A stretch of 64,000 nucleotides of DNA, taken from assembly GCA_950106755.1 (NCBI GenBank), contig OX467090.1, forward strand, positions 13,949,489-14,013,488. The letters run 5' to 3'. The translations under genes and the position numbers were made by a program. The notes beneath the pieces were generated by a model. The model ran no database searches. It saw nothing but the letters and a program-made list of their open reading frames with translations, and was not told the DNA's origin. This document shows positions 12,100-24,080 of this stretch, in pieces (within the stretch, counting starts at the first letter, position 1; each line of letters opens with the position of its first letter). Source of the DNA: Climacium dendroides. Taxonomy: Eukaryota; Streptophyta; Bryopsida; Hypnales; Climaciaceae.

Positions 12100-14584
12100 T
12101 GGAAAATGATGAGAAAAAGTGGTATCGTGAGAATGTAGATTCAGAAGAGTCAGAGGAACTTATCTAGCAAGACGAAGATAGTGGGACGAAGGTAGATGAT
12201 GCAAATGTGGGAGGAAGTTCGGATGATGCAAATGAGGGGCATGGATCGGATGATGAGGATAGGGGACCGGATCGGATGATGAAGATTGGAAGCATAGATT
12301 GGATGATGCAAATGGAGGGTCCGAATCGAATCATGAAGATGAATCAAATGACTTGACTACGACATAAACAATGTTCAGGATCTTCATTTTGATTGCATGG
12401 TTCTCTATAATGAAAATTATAGAGCCAATAGTATAGATGTATTTGACTATTCAGCAGATGAAGACAATTGTGGGGATGATGAAAATATTCCTTCCATAGG
12501 CAAATATATTAATGGAAGTGGATTCATGAGCAGCCAAAAAATTCTAGCAGAAAAGAGGGAGCCTTATGAAGAAACAACCTAAACGATTGGGGGAATTCTA
12601 GACAATGATGGGAGTTCTAGAATGGATAAAGATCTTGGAGTTCTCAAATTTTCCAAGTCTCCATCTATAATTGCGAACGGACTAGAAAAAATAAGGAATA
12701 CAAAGAGAAGTGTCGCGACCCAAATGACATCTAACAGCTTCCAGCAACTCCCTTGGTTCACCACCACCCATTTACAGCGTCACTTGGTCATCAACTGCCT
12801 AACACTGCACATGCCAAGCACACATAGTGTTAGTTTCCATTTCCCAAGTCACCGAAACTACTCATTTGCCAAGTCCCAATTACCGGAACTACTAGCACAC
12901 ACTCCCATCGTGACATCGGGCATGTCACTTAGTAACATGGGGCAGAACTTCCACCTTAATGTGCAAAGACCCATGGTGACACTACTCACCATGGTCCTAA
13001 CCGCCCTTGAGTGTCACCCCACTCCATGCTAGCCCTTTTTGCATTTGCTACTCATCCACTAGAGGTAACCGGAGCTCACAACTCGGGACACATCTAAGGA
13101 GGCCTAGCAAGGAGCGGGACTCCATCCAACCAATGCCACGGGACACACACAAGTGTTCTATGGTGCCTTGAAGTGGTGGTGAAGTCACCACCATCAACCA
13201 TGAGTCACCGGGACTCACCAAGGCTTCAAGAGGGAGTGAGGAGGGAGACCAACCCCTCTTATAGTACTCTCTGTGGTATTCAGAAGACCCCCACATCCTA
13301 GGTCGAAGGAAGTCCTTGGATAACCTTGGGTTGTGGAAGACCACCCACTTCCAACCCAAATCGCCAAGTTACATCACCGTTTGGACTCCCAAACTTTCAA
13401 CTGGCATAACTTTGCGCTCAGAACTCCAAATCAACATGCAAGCCCATTTCAGACATCTAAGTGACGAGTAGATGCCAATGGACTGCTCACTCGTCCCATT
13501 TGAACAAGTTCTCACAAAGTTATGGCCCTCTAAAGATTCGGATGCACCGGGGGAGGCGTCACGCCTTCACCACAGCTCTTCCCTTAGCTATAACTTTTGA
13601 CTCATGTCTTAGAACCTCATAATGCTTTTCATTCTAGGTTCCTTGTGTTCATAGCTTTTCAATGATATGCCACATGCCATATTTTCTTGTAGGATTCATT
13701 AAGAACCCCTCACACCTAGCCCTCAAGTGTCCCGGCGCCCCCGGGACCCAGTCAACTTTGAACGACCATAACTTTTAGCTCACAACTCTAAATTGCACGT
13801 TCTTTGCGCCATTAGACGCGTATTATCAAGAGCTTCCCAAGAATGTATGACATTCTCATGTCCACTTCAAAACCAGGGCGCCATTGCACCCTGTTTGATC
13901 GAGAGTGTCTCTCCATTCTCCCTACCTTGTCTATTGCAAGGCTTGGGAAGTCACCTCCAAAGTCCCCCCTTGCGCACTAAGGTTCATTGAGCACCCCAAG
14001 TAGATAGGGGCATGACAAAATGCATGCAGGGAACGCAAGCATTGAGTCAATTGTGGGATTTGTGAGCAAAAATATTAGAGATCCAAATACTAAAAATGAT
14101 AAAGCAAATGAAGTGAAAAAGAATGTGGATGAGTTTTTAATGGAGTTTGGGAGTCCAATATTAGGAGAGAAAGAGAAGGGTAAAAAGCAAGTCATACAAG
14201 ATCCAGAGAGACTACTATGTAATAGTCATCCGCATGCACAATTTCAAACTACAGTCAAGACTTTAGATGGTTTAGGAAGCTCGAGGGCTAGAAAAGGACT
14301 TTTCAAACTTTCAAAACAAACGCACCCTTCCATGAATCCAAGACAAACATGTTTATCAAGCACTGATGAGGATCAGAATATGATATTGGCTGAATTTTAA
14401 AATCGGCACCATGGCCATCGACTACAGCAATCTACAAAATTGTCAAATTCTACATCACAATCTTTGAATGCAATGAACATAGTCATTCAAGGAGCTTCCA
14501 AAGTAGGGAAATCAAAGGTAGAAGAATGTACTAAAAAGAGTAAGAAAAGAGAAATGCAATCATTCGCAATCACTCCAACCAAGA
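12100..14584 (+). pseudogene. Disrupted acidic/basic protein gene of unknown function, split by a solo LTR
   Basis: An ATG at 12100 opens a Glu/Asp/Ser-rich frame with a stop at 12163-12165; GATGATG-rich repeats follow to 12330. A second frame from 12397 continues, apart from one stop at 12580-12582, to about 12710, where the solo LTR starts. After the LTR, from about 14020, another Lys- and Asp/Glu-rich frame runs to a stop at 14398-14400, and the same phase stays mostly readable to about 14584. The pieces have similar composition, so I infer one gene cut by the LTR. I do not recognise a domain. Stops in several places argue against function. Confidence 0.35.
12711..14017 (-). mobile_element. 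Solo LTR, Ty3/gypsy-like
   Basis: The segment begins TGTCGCGACCC and ends GGGGCATGACA, so both strands have TG...CA ends with a short inverted repeat (TGTCGCGACCC against TGTCATGCCCC). Length is about 1.3 kb, it is GC-richer than its surroundings, and it has no gag-pol frame. The sense is guessed from the TGTCATGCCCC start, which is common in plant gypsy LTRs. The 5-bp flanks (AGAAG and AAATG) do not match, so either the boundary is a few bases off or the duplication has decayed. Open frames inside are not genes. Confidence 0.6.
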
Positions 14585-15380
14585 GATAACATGTAGAGAG
14601 AACCCCCCTTGATTCAAGAGCCCCTTTGTTCAAGAACAAAACAAAAAGGTTGATTGCATTCCGAATTCATTTGGAGAGAAGATATTAAAGATTAAAAAGG
14701 AAAAGAAGGAGGGCAAACAGAGGACATTTCTTCCATCTGAGCGAGTATTTAAGGAAGTAGTGCGACCTATACAATGTTCATCTGACGATATAAAAGACAC
14801 AGGAAGCGACAAAGACGTAAGAAAGTGAAATGTATATGAAAGTAGTGGAATTGAGGTGAAAGAAAATAGTGATTACATTCCTAGTAGGGATTGAGGAGAT
14901 GTATTGTTGTAGGTCACTTTTCAAGTGTTCATAAAATATAGAGCATGTACTCACAATTAATTATTTAAGCATTCATTGTGGACTTGTGGTATTTGTTTAC
15001 TTGTTGATGTGATTGATTGGGATTCTACATATTAAGCCCTGAAATCTTATATTTATGGGGTTACCAAGTTTTTAGATTTCGCAAGTAAAAACAAGTTTGA
15101 ATTTTTTTGTAGTTTTAACACCTTTGCAACCAAACATTCAAATCTTTCAATCTATAAGTGATAATGTTGTATATTCTTTTTTTAAACCCTCTAGTATGCC
15201 TAATTTAAATTTGTATGGTTATAATTTTTAAAAATTGATACAAATCATCAAAATGTTCACTTTTGATTCAATGTAGACCAAATCCTAAGAAGTTAAAAAG
15301 AGGCCTTGAGCATTTAGGGGTTCATGTAGTGGGCTTCCAACTTGATTAACTAAAAAAAAGACCAAAACCCAAAATCGTAA
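14585..15380. other. No gene seen
   Basis: Residual Lys/Arg-rich coding-like sequence fades out by about 14880, and AT-rich sequence without a recognisable frame follows. One minus-strand frame (14630-14812) is short and has no features. Confidence 0.5.
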
Positions 15381-15384
15381 AACC

Positions 15385-15700
15385 AAAAGTCCGAAAGACG
15401 CTGAGACCGCAACTAATTTAGTCGCGTCCACCTGCGTCGTCTGCCTCAACGTTCGACGTCCACCTTTTGCCGTCCGCCTTCCGTGTCCGCCCTCGTGGAC
15501 AAACCCGCGTCCGCCGTCCGCCTAAAACCGTCATCAGCCATTGACCGTCCGCTTCGACGTCCGCCACTACCCACTTTGGAAAAAAATTCTTCTAGACGTT
15601 CAATCCATGGAGCGTCCGCCAAATCTGGACGTCCGGACTTTGGACGTGATTTTGCCCGGGACGTTCATTTCGTGCAACCCTAGCATATATACGTCCATAG
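15385..15700. repeat. GC-rich stretch with repeated GTCCGCC / GACGTCC words
   Basis: In about 300 bases the word CGTCCGC or its variants occurs about ten times, together with GACGTCC, CGACGT and GGACGT. The base composition changes abruptly from the AT-rich flanks. It may be part of an LTR, since a primer-binding-site-like sequence follows at 15907. Confidence 0.6.
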
Positions 15701-15906
15701 CATTATTGAGGAGAGGCTACCAAATTATACTTCTTGGGGAATAAGAGTGCTTGTATTTACTTTTTTTTATTATAAATTTCCTATATGCTATTGAAATCAT
15801 GTGACTTTAGTTACTAAAATGTTAGACTACTTGACCATTTGTTAGGAATTTATCCCCTGTACTATTTGCCTGGATTTTAGGGAGAAAGTAAAACCTAGCT
15901 TACATA

Positions 15907-15927
15907 TTTGGTGCCGCTGTCGAGGAA
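15907..15927 (+). other. Retrotransposon primer-binding-site remnant
   Basis: The sequence TTTGGTGCCGCTGTCGAGGA is close to the TGGCGCCGTTGCCGGGGA primer-binding site of plant Tat/Athila-type Ty3/gypsy elements and follows an ACA-ending stretch, as a PBS follows a 5' LTR. The expected gag-pol downstream is not recognisable; 15930-16330 is extremely AT-rich. Confidence 0.45.
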
Positions 15928-15929
15928 TG

Positions 15930-18415
15930 GTCGCGGATAATGGTGGCTAAAATGTAAAATAGCAAAAAAATTTATTCTTATGAATAAAGAATAAGTCGAG
16001 ACAAATTAAAATTGTATTATCACTCATAATAGTATTATAATAAAATAATATACAAATTAAATACTATTATATTATCATTAATTGATATTTTAAATAATAT
16101 GTTATATTTTTAATTATAATAATATTATAATAATATTATATTTATAATCTAATTAATATAATAATATAGCATAATTTTAATATGCTTAATATTATTATAA
16201 TTAATTATGTGATTAATCCATTAATAATACCTTAATGTTAATAACTATTCACATATAATTATTAGTATTTATGTTTCATAGATTTAATAATCATTATATG
16301 TCCACATCAACTTACGAATAATAATTTCATCTTGACCATGGTTTAATTTTCTCTGCTTAAAAACTCATAGAAGATGGAGATGAAAAATAGTACATGTTTT
16401 TTTTGTAATGATTGATCATGACATTTTTGCATGGAAAAGAGCTTACTCAAACTTTAAGTTAGACACCATAATGTTATTACAATTGTGCATATGTTTCTTA
16501 CACTATTTACTGTAAATATTTTCTAGGGTAGAGGAACATTAAGATATTTTGATTGTGGTGAAAAGCTTACATTGTACAGATTTTCAAGTGTCAAACCGGG
16601 TCTCACTAAAGACTAAGTTACAAGGAATACCACACCATCGATGGTTATTGAAATGCAAATATATTTATTTAATTATTATTTATTCAATTCTTGTGTTTCT
16701 CTAAAATATTTTTTTTGAATTTCAATAGCTCTACTTCATGCAACAATCATTGATGGTAATACATAGCAATGCAAAATTTGGTGACACCTTCACAATTCCA
16801 CTTTCACAATTTTGGTCCATCAATGCGAAAAATTAGCAATTGCCCTCTACTTTACATGTTTTGGCTCAAGATGCTCCACAAATCATAGATCGTCTCTCCC
16901 TTTAGCAACTAAAAATTCCAACTGATCTTGATAAATTTATTCATGCTATTCAAATAAAAATTATAGATGAAGTGTCCAGGTGTCTACAATCCACAAAATA
17001 GTGAAATTAGATTGCTCCTCGCTAATTTCTTGACATTTGACTCTCCATAAATTTTTGAAGTTAATGTATTAGAATGCACTACTTTCGAATTAGGTATTGT
17101 TGTAATTGGGACTTATGAGCCTCCATATATACAAATGAAAACATCCGTAGAAATATTTGTTGACTTTGATGGCTCGTACAATAACTTTCTTGGGGTAAGG
17201 CAAGCTAATTGTTAAAGCAATCTACTTTCCCTATTTTGTGTAAAAGGATTCAAAACTTGTGTAGTTCCAAATACAAAAATGAATGAATGAAAATAGTTTA
17301 TCATGTCATAGTTCTTTGCAATTCATTATGGACATCATTCTAAAAAGCGAATGTGGGAGTGCTTGGGGGGTAAACTTTTAGGCATGGCATTGTGCAATTT
17401 TCAATGCTAGGCGGAGTCATTTGAAGGGCAACTTAATCCTTCACCCCTAAAGTTCTAAGTTCTTGCATGTTTGGAGGTCCAAAACTGCTTCAAAATATTA
17501 GCAATTTTTTTCTAGCGACAAAACACCACATTCTAAGTTCTATCAACCACTAAACTTGGCTGCCTCCAAATATTCACCTTGGGTGGGAGAGCACACAGCT
17601 TGTAGAGCTTTTGTTCCAACTCCCCTTGGGTGAATATTAATCTCCAAAGTAAGGCTACAATCTCCATCTATGTTTATTTTTTTAGCAAATCTAATATAGG
17701 ATCCTTTATTTAATTTGTTAGGATACGCCCTCCTAAAATTTTAGAACATTAGAGGAGATTTGAGGGCAAGTGAGGGCTGCTTCAAGCTTTCTTTCTTTGC
17801 TGTGAACTAGCAACACGCTCTTACAGTTTTAAATTTTAAAAAAATATTAAAAATACTAAAATTTTCAAAAATGAAATAATAAAATAAAAATAAGTTACTA
17901 AATAATTAAAAATATTAAATAACTAATTAAATACATTATTTGATGTGGCATTCTCTCAACCACTTTAGATTGTTGATGTGGTGAGTTTTCACAATTAGAG
18001 AACTTCGGAGAACTTGTGGATTTCTTTAGGCCTCCTAATGCTTTACAACATTTTATTGAAAAATCTGTAGACCCTTCAACTTGCAACTTTTCATAATATG
18101 TAGAAGAAATAAGTTGGAAATACATATAAAAATTTCAATATTTTTTATACTCATGCTTGAAAAAAATAATAAGTAGAAAGAAGTAGAGAATGATTAAAAC
18201 ACTTATTAAAATTATTAAGAATTGAGTTATAGAATTGAAAAATGCCAATCCTAATGGTTGAAATGTTGTAACAAAAAATCTACTTACTAAGTTTTTATTT
18301 CTTTTCCAAAATATTGAAAATTTGAGTTATATAAAGGGCTTCAAAGTTTGTTTTAGAGTAGAGATGCCATAATTGGCCACAAACTAAAACTCCTTGTAAC
18401 TTTCATCTCATTAAT
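15930..18415. other. AT-rich region without a recognisable gene
   Basis: 15960-16330 is almost pure A/T with TAATATTAT words. 16600-17210 has faint coding-like patches that could be gag remains of the element whose PBS-like site lies at 15907, but all frames are broken. 17820-18130 shows only a short minus-strand frame without features. Confidence 0.4.
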
Positions 18416-18644
18416 TACTATAAGAAACCAAAATTTATTGATGTCAAAAGGAACGGATTTTAGGTGATATTGAAAAAAACAAACCCATGTTTTTATGTCA
18501 ACAATGATGTCCAATATAACATCAATGGACATCGTTGTTGACATAAAAACATGGGTTTGTTTTTTTCATGTCACCTTTGATGTCACCTAAAATCCGTTCC
18601 TTTTGATGTCAATCCGTCACGTAAAACAAGGTTTTCTTATAGTG
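18416..18644. mobile_element. Foldback MITE with CACTA-type termini, near-perfect hairpin
   Basis: The left arm (about 18416-18515) and right arm (about 18530-18644) are reverse complements over roughly 100 bp each, with a very short loop around ATGTCCAATATAACATC. The right end is TTTTCTTATAGTG (CACTATAAGAAAA on the other strand), matching the CACTA termini at 6770 and 10632; the left end carries CTATAAGAAA with the first bases changed. Transcription of this unit would give a long double-stranded RNA hairpin. Confidence 0.8.
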
Positions 18645-19439
18645 TAATGAAAATGAAATGATTCAAAGATTTTCACATAAATATAAATCTGAAAAATCTA
18701 TTTCAAATTTCTTTCTTTTGCAAATGATTTTTTCTCTATTGCCCGGGTTGCCTAAGTTGAGAAGGAAACTACATATCATACAATCTAAAATAGTTTCATA
18801 AACTTAATCGTTCGGATACTTTCTACTTAAATTTTATAATGCATTTGTATTTTATTCAAACTCCTTGGGATTTTAGGAATTAAGAGACGCTAAGGCCAAA
18901 AAATGACGGATGAAAGATTGGACTATTTACTATAGAAGCAAAAAATACACCTATTTGTCCAATAATCCAAGCATCTTGGTGACTTCCTTAGTCATGGGGG
19001 ATTGCTTCCTTTATGTGTTAATGTCTCCATCATTGCCATCAATTGTTGGGTTGTAGTCTATCCAACAATGACCCAATTCCATCCAAATGTATTGATTGCA
19101 TTCATTTTATTGAATGCCTATCTAGGATTATCCAAGATATCTTACTAGAATGCTCCAAATTTAAGAGATATCTAAGCAATATTAGATTGATATTGCTTAA
19201 TGACAAAATTTGCTAGAATTTGACAAAATTGGGTGATTGATGGGGTTGTAGCAACCTACCTTCAGTGTTGATTTTGCAATTCTATTATAATTATTCTAAT
19301 AGTTGTCATTTCTTTTTTTCATATAACTTTAAAAGTTACTTATGTTGTATGTAGAAAGATGAGAAAACAAGTTCTTTATACAAGTGGGGTGGTAGGAGGT
19401 AAAACAACCCATGTAGGATATGCAAAGTTAGGATTAATA

Positions 19440-19895
19440 GGACCTCAACCACTCATAGTTAAGTCAAATCAAGAATCGTGTTCAAAGTGGAGTTTCATAC
19501 CTCATTTAGGCATAGTAGAATACTTTTTTCTACAAAACTTTGAACAAATTTAATATAAGAAATCAACTTAACTTTCATCTCCAAATAACTATTTGAAATT
19601 TTGAGCCTCCAATCAAAAGTTATGGACAAATTTCAAAGAGGTGTTGAAAGGGATATTTTCTTTGACATTTTTGAACATCCTCTCTAAATTTTGTCCATTA
19701 ATGTTTTTTGGAGGCTCAAAATCATAAATGGGTTTTTGGAGATGAAATTCAGCTTGATTTCCCAACTTTTCTAAATTCAAAGATTTCTATAGAAAGTTAT
19801 TCTACTATGCCAAGATGAGGTTTAAAGTTCTACTTTGAACAAAATTCCTATGTTCTGGCAATGAGTGGTCAAGCTCTCATCTTCAAATTATTCCA
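19440..19895. repeat. Large foldback (inverted) repeat
   Basis: A left arm of about 200 bp ending near 19641 pairs with a right arm starting near 19679: GAGCCTCCAATCAAAAG against CTTTTTTGGAGGCTC-like sequence, GGCATAGTAGAATA against TATTCTACTATGCC, and AACCACTCAT against ATGAGTGGTC. The loop is about 37 bp. The arms are imperfect, with small indels. The short frame 19359-19553 lies in the left arm and is not a gene. Confidence 0.7.
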
Positions 19896-19899
19896 TGCT

Positions 19900-21026
19900 C
19901 TTTGAGAATTCATGACATCCAATGGTTTTCACTATAAAAACAACCTCTCCACCCTTCATTTTCATTAAATGTTAAAGAATTCATTCCTTCATGTCTCCAT
20001 CCAAAACATTCTTAATGGTAGATGGTGAAATGATAGGATGGTAATTCACTCAATAAATTGTTAATAGATTTTTTTGATTTTGGGTAAACCATCTTTACAT
20101 TTATTTTTAGATTTGATTGTTTGGTCCCTAAATTAGCAAAATTTATGGCAATTTAAAAATAATAATTTAAGTCAAACTTGCTATCTAGATATGGTAGTAT
20201 AATCCATACATTTCACTTTGTTTCATGTGCAACTTTCAAAAATGGATGAATTACTAATCAATTCCCATATCTCTTCCTTTATACCTCTAATGCTCGATTA
20301 ATATTCGTAGTTTAATTAGATTAGAATAGTGACATGTTCACCATTAATTACTAAATATAAAGTTTATGAAGGAGAAACACAACTTAAAAACTACTTTGTG
20401 TATAGTCATGAATAATTGTAATTCTTTGTGAATTAAGGTCAGTTATAGAATGCATCTAGTTGTAAATAATCACATATAGAATGTGTATGTTAGTTGAGGA
20501 ATTGTATATGTTGTTCTAGCAATTGAGTTTGGTTTTGATCTTGGATCCTATTGTGAGGGACAAATATTATACTCTGCAGTCATGTGATCAACAAAAAATA
20601 TTCTAAAAATAGATGCCAAAATTTTTGAAATGTTATTTTTTCAAGGAAACATATCTGAAAAAACACACTTTAAAAAAAAAATTTAGACATTGTTGAATCA
20701 CATTTGTCAACTATAATTAATCATTTGGCAAGTAATGTCAACCTTGATCACCGGATATTATAATAAGAATAATTGTCTTATTAATGATTGTATATACTAG
20801 CATGGAATTGAAAATATTAATGTATGTAAAAAAGGAGAAGAGAAAAAGTGTGTGTAAAGTGAACTTGCTTTGCCGGGGACGCGCTCCTCTGGTTCTGTGT
20901 ACTGTTTTCATATATCAATGGAAATTGTCCATGTGTTTCAACAAAAACAAAAACATTAATGTATTTGAGCTTACATGAGGTACTCAAACAAATGGCCAAA
21001 AGTGGTCGACCAGTCCTTAATGGGTT
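19900..21026. other. AT-rich sequence; decayed TTAA-type repeat end at right
   Basis: No coding sequence is recognised. Around 20985-21026 the sequence GTCGACCAGTCCTTAA followed by TGGGTTAAG resembles, in reverse complement, the TTAACCC-start ends of the dispersed TTAA-type repeats (compare 8495 and 30408). Its other end was not found. Confidence 0.4.
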
Positions 21027-21330
21027 AAGAATAAGATGGAATCTAAGGCCAGCGATCTGCTTCAGGAGTAGTACATTTCGTCGGCAGTAGGCGAATCAGG
21101 AATCGGGAAGCAGATTTGAGAATCGGGAACCAACGATCCGGGAAGCACGAATAAGATGGAATCTAAGGCCACGATCCGGGAAGCACGTTGAAGCTACGTT
21201 TCATGCACTTGTGGTCCGGGTACTTTGTGGTCATCGGAAATCGGGAATCAAGAATCGGGAAGCACAATTGGGAATCGGGAATCACGATCCGTTCTTGGAG
21301 TAAAGCAGCGATCCGGGAAGCACGTTCTTG
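21027..21330 (+). repeat. Degenerate ATCCGGGAAGCACG / AATCGGGAA repeats upstream of the REase-kinase gene
   Basis: A word near GATCCGGGAAGCACG occurs at least three times and AATCGGGAA about six times between 21090 and 21330. A stretch starting GAATAAGATGGAATCTAAGG is duplicated (about 21030 and 21149). The array ends about 450 bp before the start codon of the REase-kinase gene, so it may lie in its promoter region; no known element is recognised. Confidence 0.55.
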
Positions 21331-21788
21331 GAGTTTAGTAGCGATCTTCTCAAGTTGAAGGTGCGTGTGAAGCTGCGTGGTGAGATCGAGTAGAGGAATG
21401 ATCTTGTTGGCGTCATAGCCTTCCCGTCCTTGTACAGATGATTGTAAACCTTGAATTGTGAGTTCTTGTTGCTTGCTCCGATTCTGTTGTTAGGTTGTAG
21501 TTTGTTGGATTTGCTGCTGAAGGTTCCCTGGCTGGTGCTTAGGGTCTGGTCGCCGGTCCTCAGGGTTTGCTTGGCGGTGCTTAGAGTTCTTAGGTGCTCA
21601 GGGTTCGTTAGGGTTTGCTTGGTGGTGGTCAAGGTTCTTCGGGTCTGTTAATATTGATTGTCGAGGTGTCGGATATTTCATTCTTTAGAGAGATTGTGTG
21701 CATCACCTTGTGTCGAAGTGCTGCTGGGCTTTTGGTCGTCCTCGGAATTCAGTTCTAATTAGAATTTTTTTTGGTTGCTATATTTTAG

Positions 21789-23750
21789 ATGTCTGGGCCT
21801 GGCGCGAGTCTCATGACACTGAGAAACTGGCTTCAGCAGCAAATTCCCGCTGTTGGTGTTTCCGATTTTGGTGGTACTCCCAGTCGTAGAGTTCCTCCTC
21901 GGCTGCCGTTATTTTTGACTCGTTGGGTGGACCTTGATGACTCTGTCCGCGATTATCTTCAGCAGTGCGATGACTCTACTCGTCATCTGCAATCACTGCC
22001 CCGCGTGAGGTTTTATACACCCACCGAACGCGCTGCATCACATGCTTTTCAAAATGTGCTTGATTACGTGGGAGAGGCTCTTAGACAGAACTTGTTCATA
22101 CGTGATGATGTGTCAGTGTCGAGATCTCTGGAGTTTGATGTAGGAGCGGACGAGGAGGCGGCTATATTGGCATCTTCTTCTCGACAGAGTGCTGATATGG
22201 TTGTGGCTGTTAATGGTAAAGATTCCCTGGTCGTAGAAATGAAGCGGCCTGCCGTGTTCAGGAGGACTGCCAATTCGGGAATACCTAGTTTGTGCGATGT
22301 TGGTGGGCTTAGCGGTCCTGAGCCCCCAGAACATCTTCACGCTGTCCACCAGCTCTATGGCTACATGGTCGGCCTGGATTTAGCCTATGGGATTCTTTCG
22401 TCTTTTGACCTTACATATGTTGCCTATCGTGGTGGTGGGGACAGTGAGACGTTCTACATTTTTGATGGCATTCCGGTGACGGACCCGAACTTCCTTGCCA
22501 CTCTTGCATACATCTTGCAGAAATCATTCGATGAACCGGTGGCTTTGAAGAGGGCAGGTAAGAGGGCAGGTATGAGTTTGTTAATTGGCTTTTATTTATG
22601 ATTTCATTTGTTTTTTTGTTTGCTGCACATTATTAACGATTTTGTTTTTTGGACAATATTAACGAGTTTGTGTTTGTATAGTTGGCAAAGTGAATGCACC
22701 GGCCACTGCTCCCGTTTCTGAAGATGGTAAGACGGGAAAGCAGAAAGCAGAAATTTGTATAGGACCACAGAAGGGCATGCGGACTCGGTAAGTCCATTAC
22801 CGTTTGTATAAATTTTGTTTGTGCTTTTCTAATTTGTTGTTTGAGGATCTGCATTTAGTAAGTATTGCCTATGACGTGGCTTGGTGAGTTATTTCTTGTA
22901 CCAAGTTACTGTCATTATCTTACTATACAATTTCCACTATGTTCTTTTGCAGGAGCCAGGGTTTGGCCTTGCCTGAGACTCCTGCTGAACTTTTGCATTT
23001 GGCACGACATCACTTTGCTACCGGATGGAGTGGCAAAATTGTGCGAGGCACTTACGAGGGTCAAAGTGTTGTTCTTAAGTTGGCGCCTGTTGGCTCAGAT
23101 CGTGCTAAGGGGAGATTCTTTGTGAACCATTTCTATTCTGATGAAATACATGACTATGAAACTTGTAGATGTATTTGTTCCGCTTATGTAAATTTTGTTG
23201 TTTGTGTAGGCTCTCTTGACAGAGATTGAGGCCTATCACATGTTGAAGGAGGTTTGGGGAAAATATGTACCTCAGTTAGTTTCATACGGGACTATTGGTG
23301 GGGGATCAATCGTGTACATCGCCACGGAGGAAATTATGGGTCATGAAATTGGAATGGGTATGTTGCTAACCTTGCCTTTTGTGTGTTGCTTCTTAGTTAT
23401 GCTTGCTTATTGCTTATGGTGTGTTGTTTGGTTATTGCTCAGGAGGGCATTTGCTTATTGTTTGTGATGTATTTGGGTATGCAGGACCTTTGTCCCAAGC
23501 AGTGGTGGAGGAGATTTTTGATGCTCTTGCTGTTGTGCATCAGTGTGGAATTCTTCACGGCGACATCCGGCCTAGCAATATCTTGGTTGCAAATGGGGGA
23601 CAAGTAGGAGTTCGATTCCTTGATTTTGGGTTTGCTTGCTTTGTCACTAGCGATGTGGGTCGCAAGAGAGAGTATGCTCAATTGGAGTCCTTAGTGAGTG
23701 AGTTCACTTGCTTGGATGTGACTTCCCAATGTCAGTTAAAGCAAAGGTAG
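21789..23750 (+). CDS. PD-(D/E)XK nuclease-protein kinase fusion (Crinkler-type REase-kinase architecture)
   Basis: Five exons can be joined with consistent phases: 21789-22557, 22682-22787, 22953-23121, 23210-23357 and 23485-23750. The N-terminal part (exon 1) carries SADMVVAVNGKDSLVVEMKR, which fits a PD-(D/E)XK endonuclease fold with the Asp and the E-x-K pair. The rest is a small protein-kinase-like domain: VVLKLAP (ATP-binding Lys), a Glu in LLTEIEAY (helix C), HGDIRPSNILV (catalytic loop with Asp and Asn) and LDFGFA (DFG). All key kinase residues are present and no exon has a stop, so it looks intact, though the third donor (GTGAAC) is weak and the 3' end may be an unspliced read-through of a TTA/GTGAGT donor. 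REase plus kinase fusions are known in Crinkler/RHS-type effectors and their relatives; whether this one cuts DNA is inference. Confidence 0.75.
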
Positions 23751-23934
23751 GAGGTCTAGAAAAGTGTTTAGTTTAGAGAAATGTTCATAAACAGTGATAA
23801 ACAGTGATTTTTGTGCACATGTCGGGCTTGTTTTAATAGGCTAGGATTAACGGTTCATGAGAAATTGGTGTGGGTGCAATGCTTTCTCTAGTTTCTTTTG
23901 TATGCCACAGTGTGATCATATTGTTGCGATCTGT

Positions 23935-24070
23935 GTTGCATTAGGAAGGCATTTGTCTTTGTGTTGCATTAGGAAGGCATTTGTCTTTGTGTTGCATTAG
24001 GAAGGCATTTGTCTTTGTGTTGCATTAGGAAGGCATTTTGTCTTTGTGTTGCATTAGGAAGGCATTTGTT
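23935..24070. repeat. 28-bp minisatellite, about 5 copies
   Basis: The 28-bp unit starting GTTGCATTAGGAAGGCATTT repeats at 23935, 23963, 23991, 24019 and 24048. The fourth copy has one extra T and the last is partial. Units are otherwise nearly identical, which suggests recent expansion. It lies between the REase-kinase gene and the CIP111-like remnant. Confidence 0.95.
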
Positions 24071-24080
24071 TTTAAGACAG

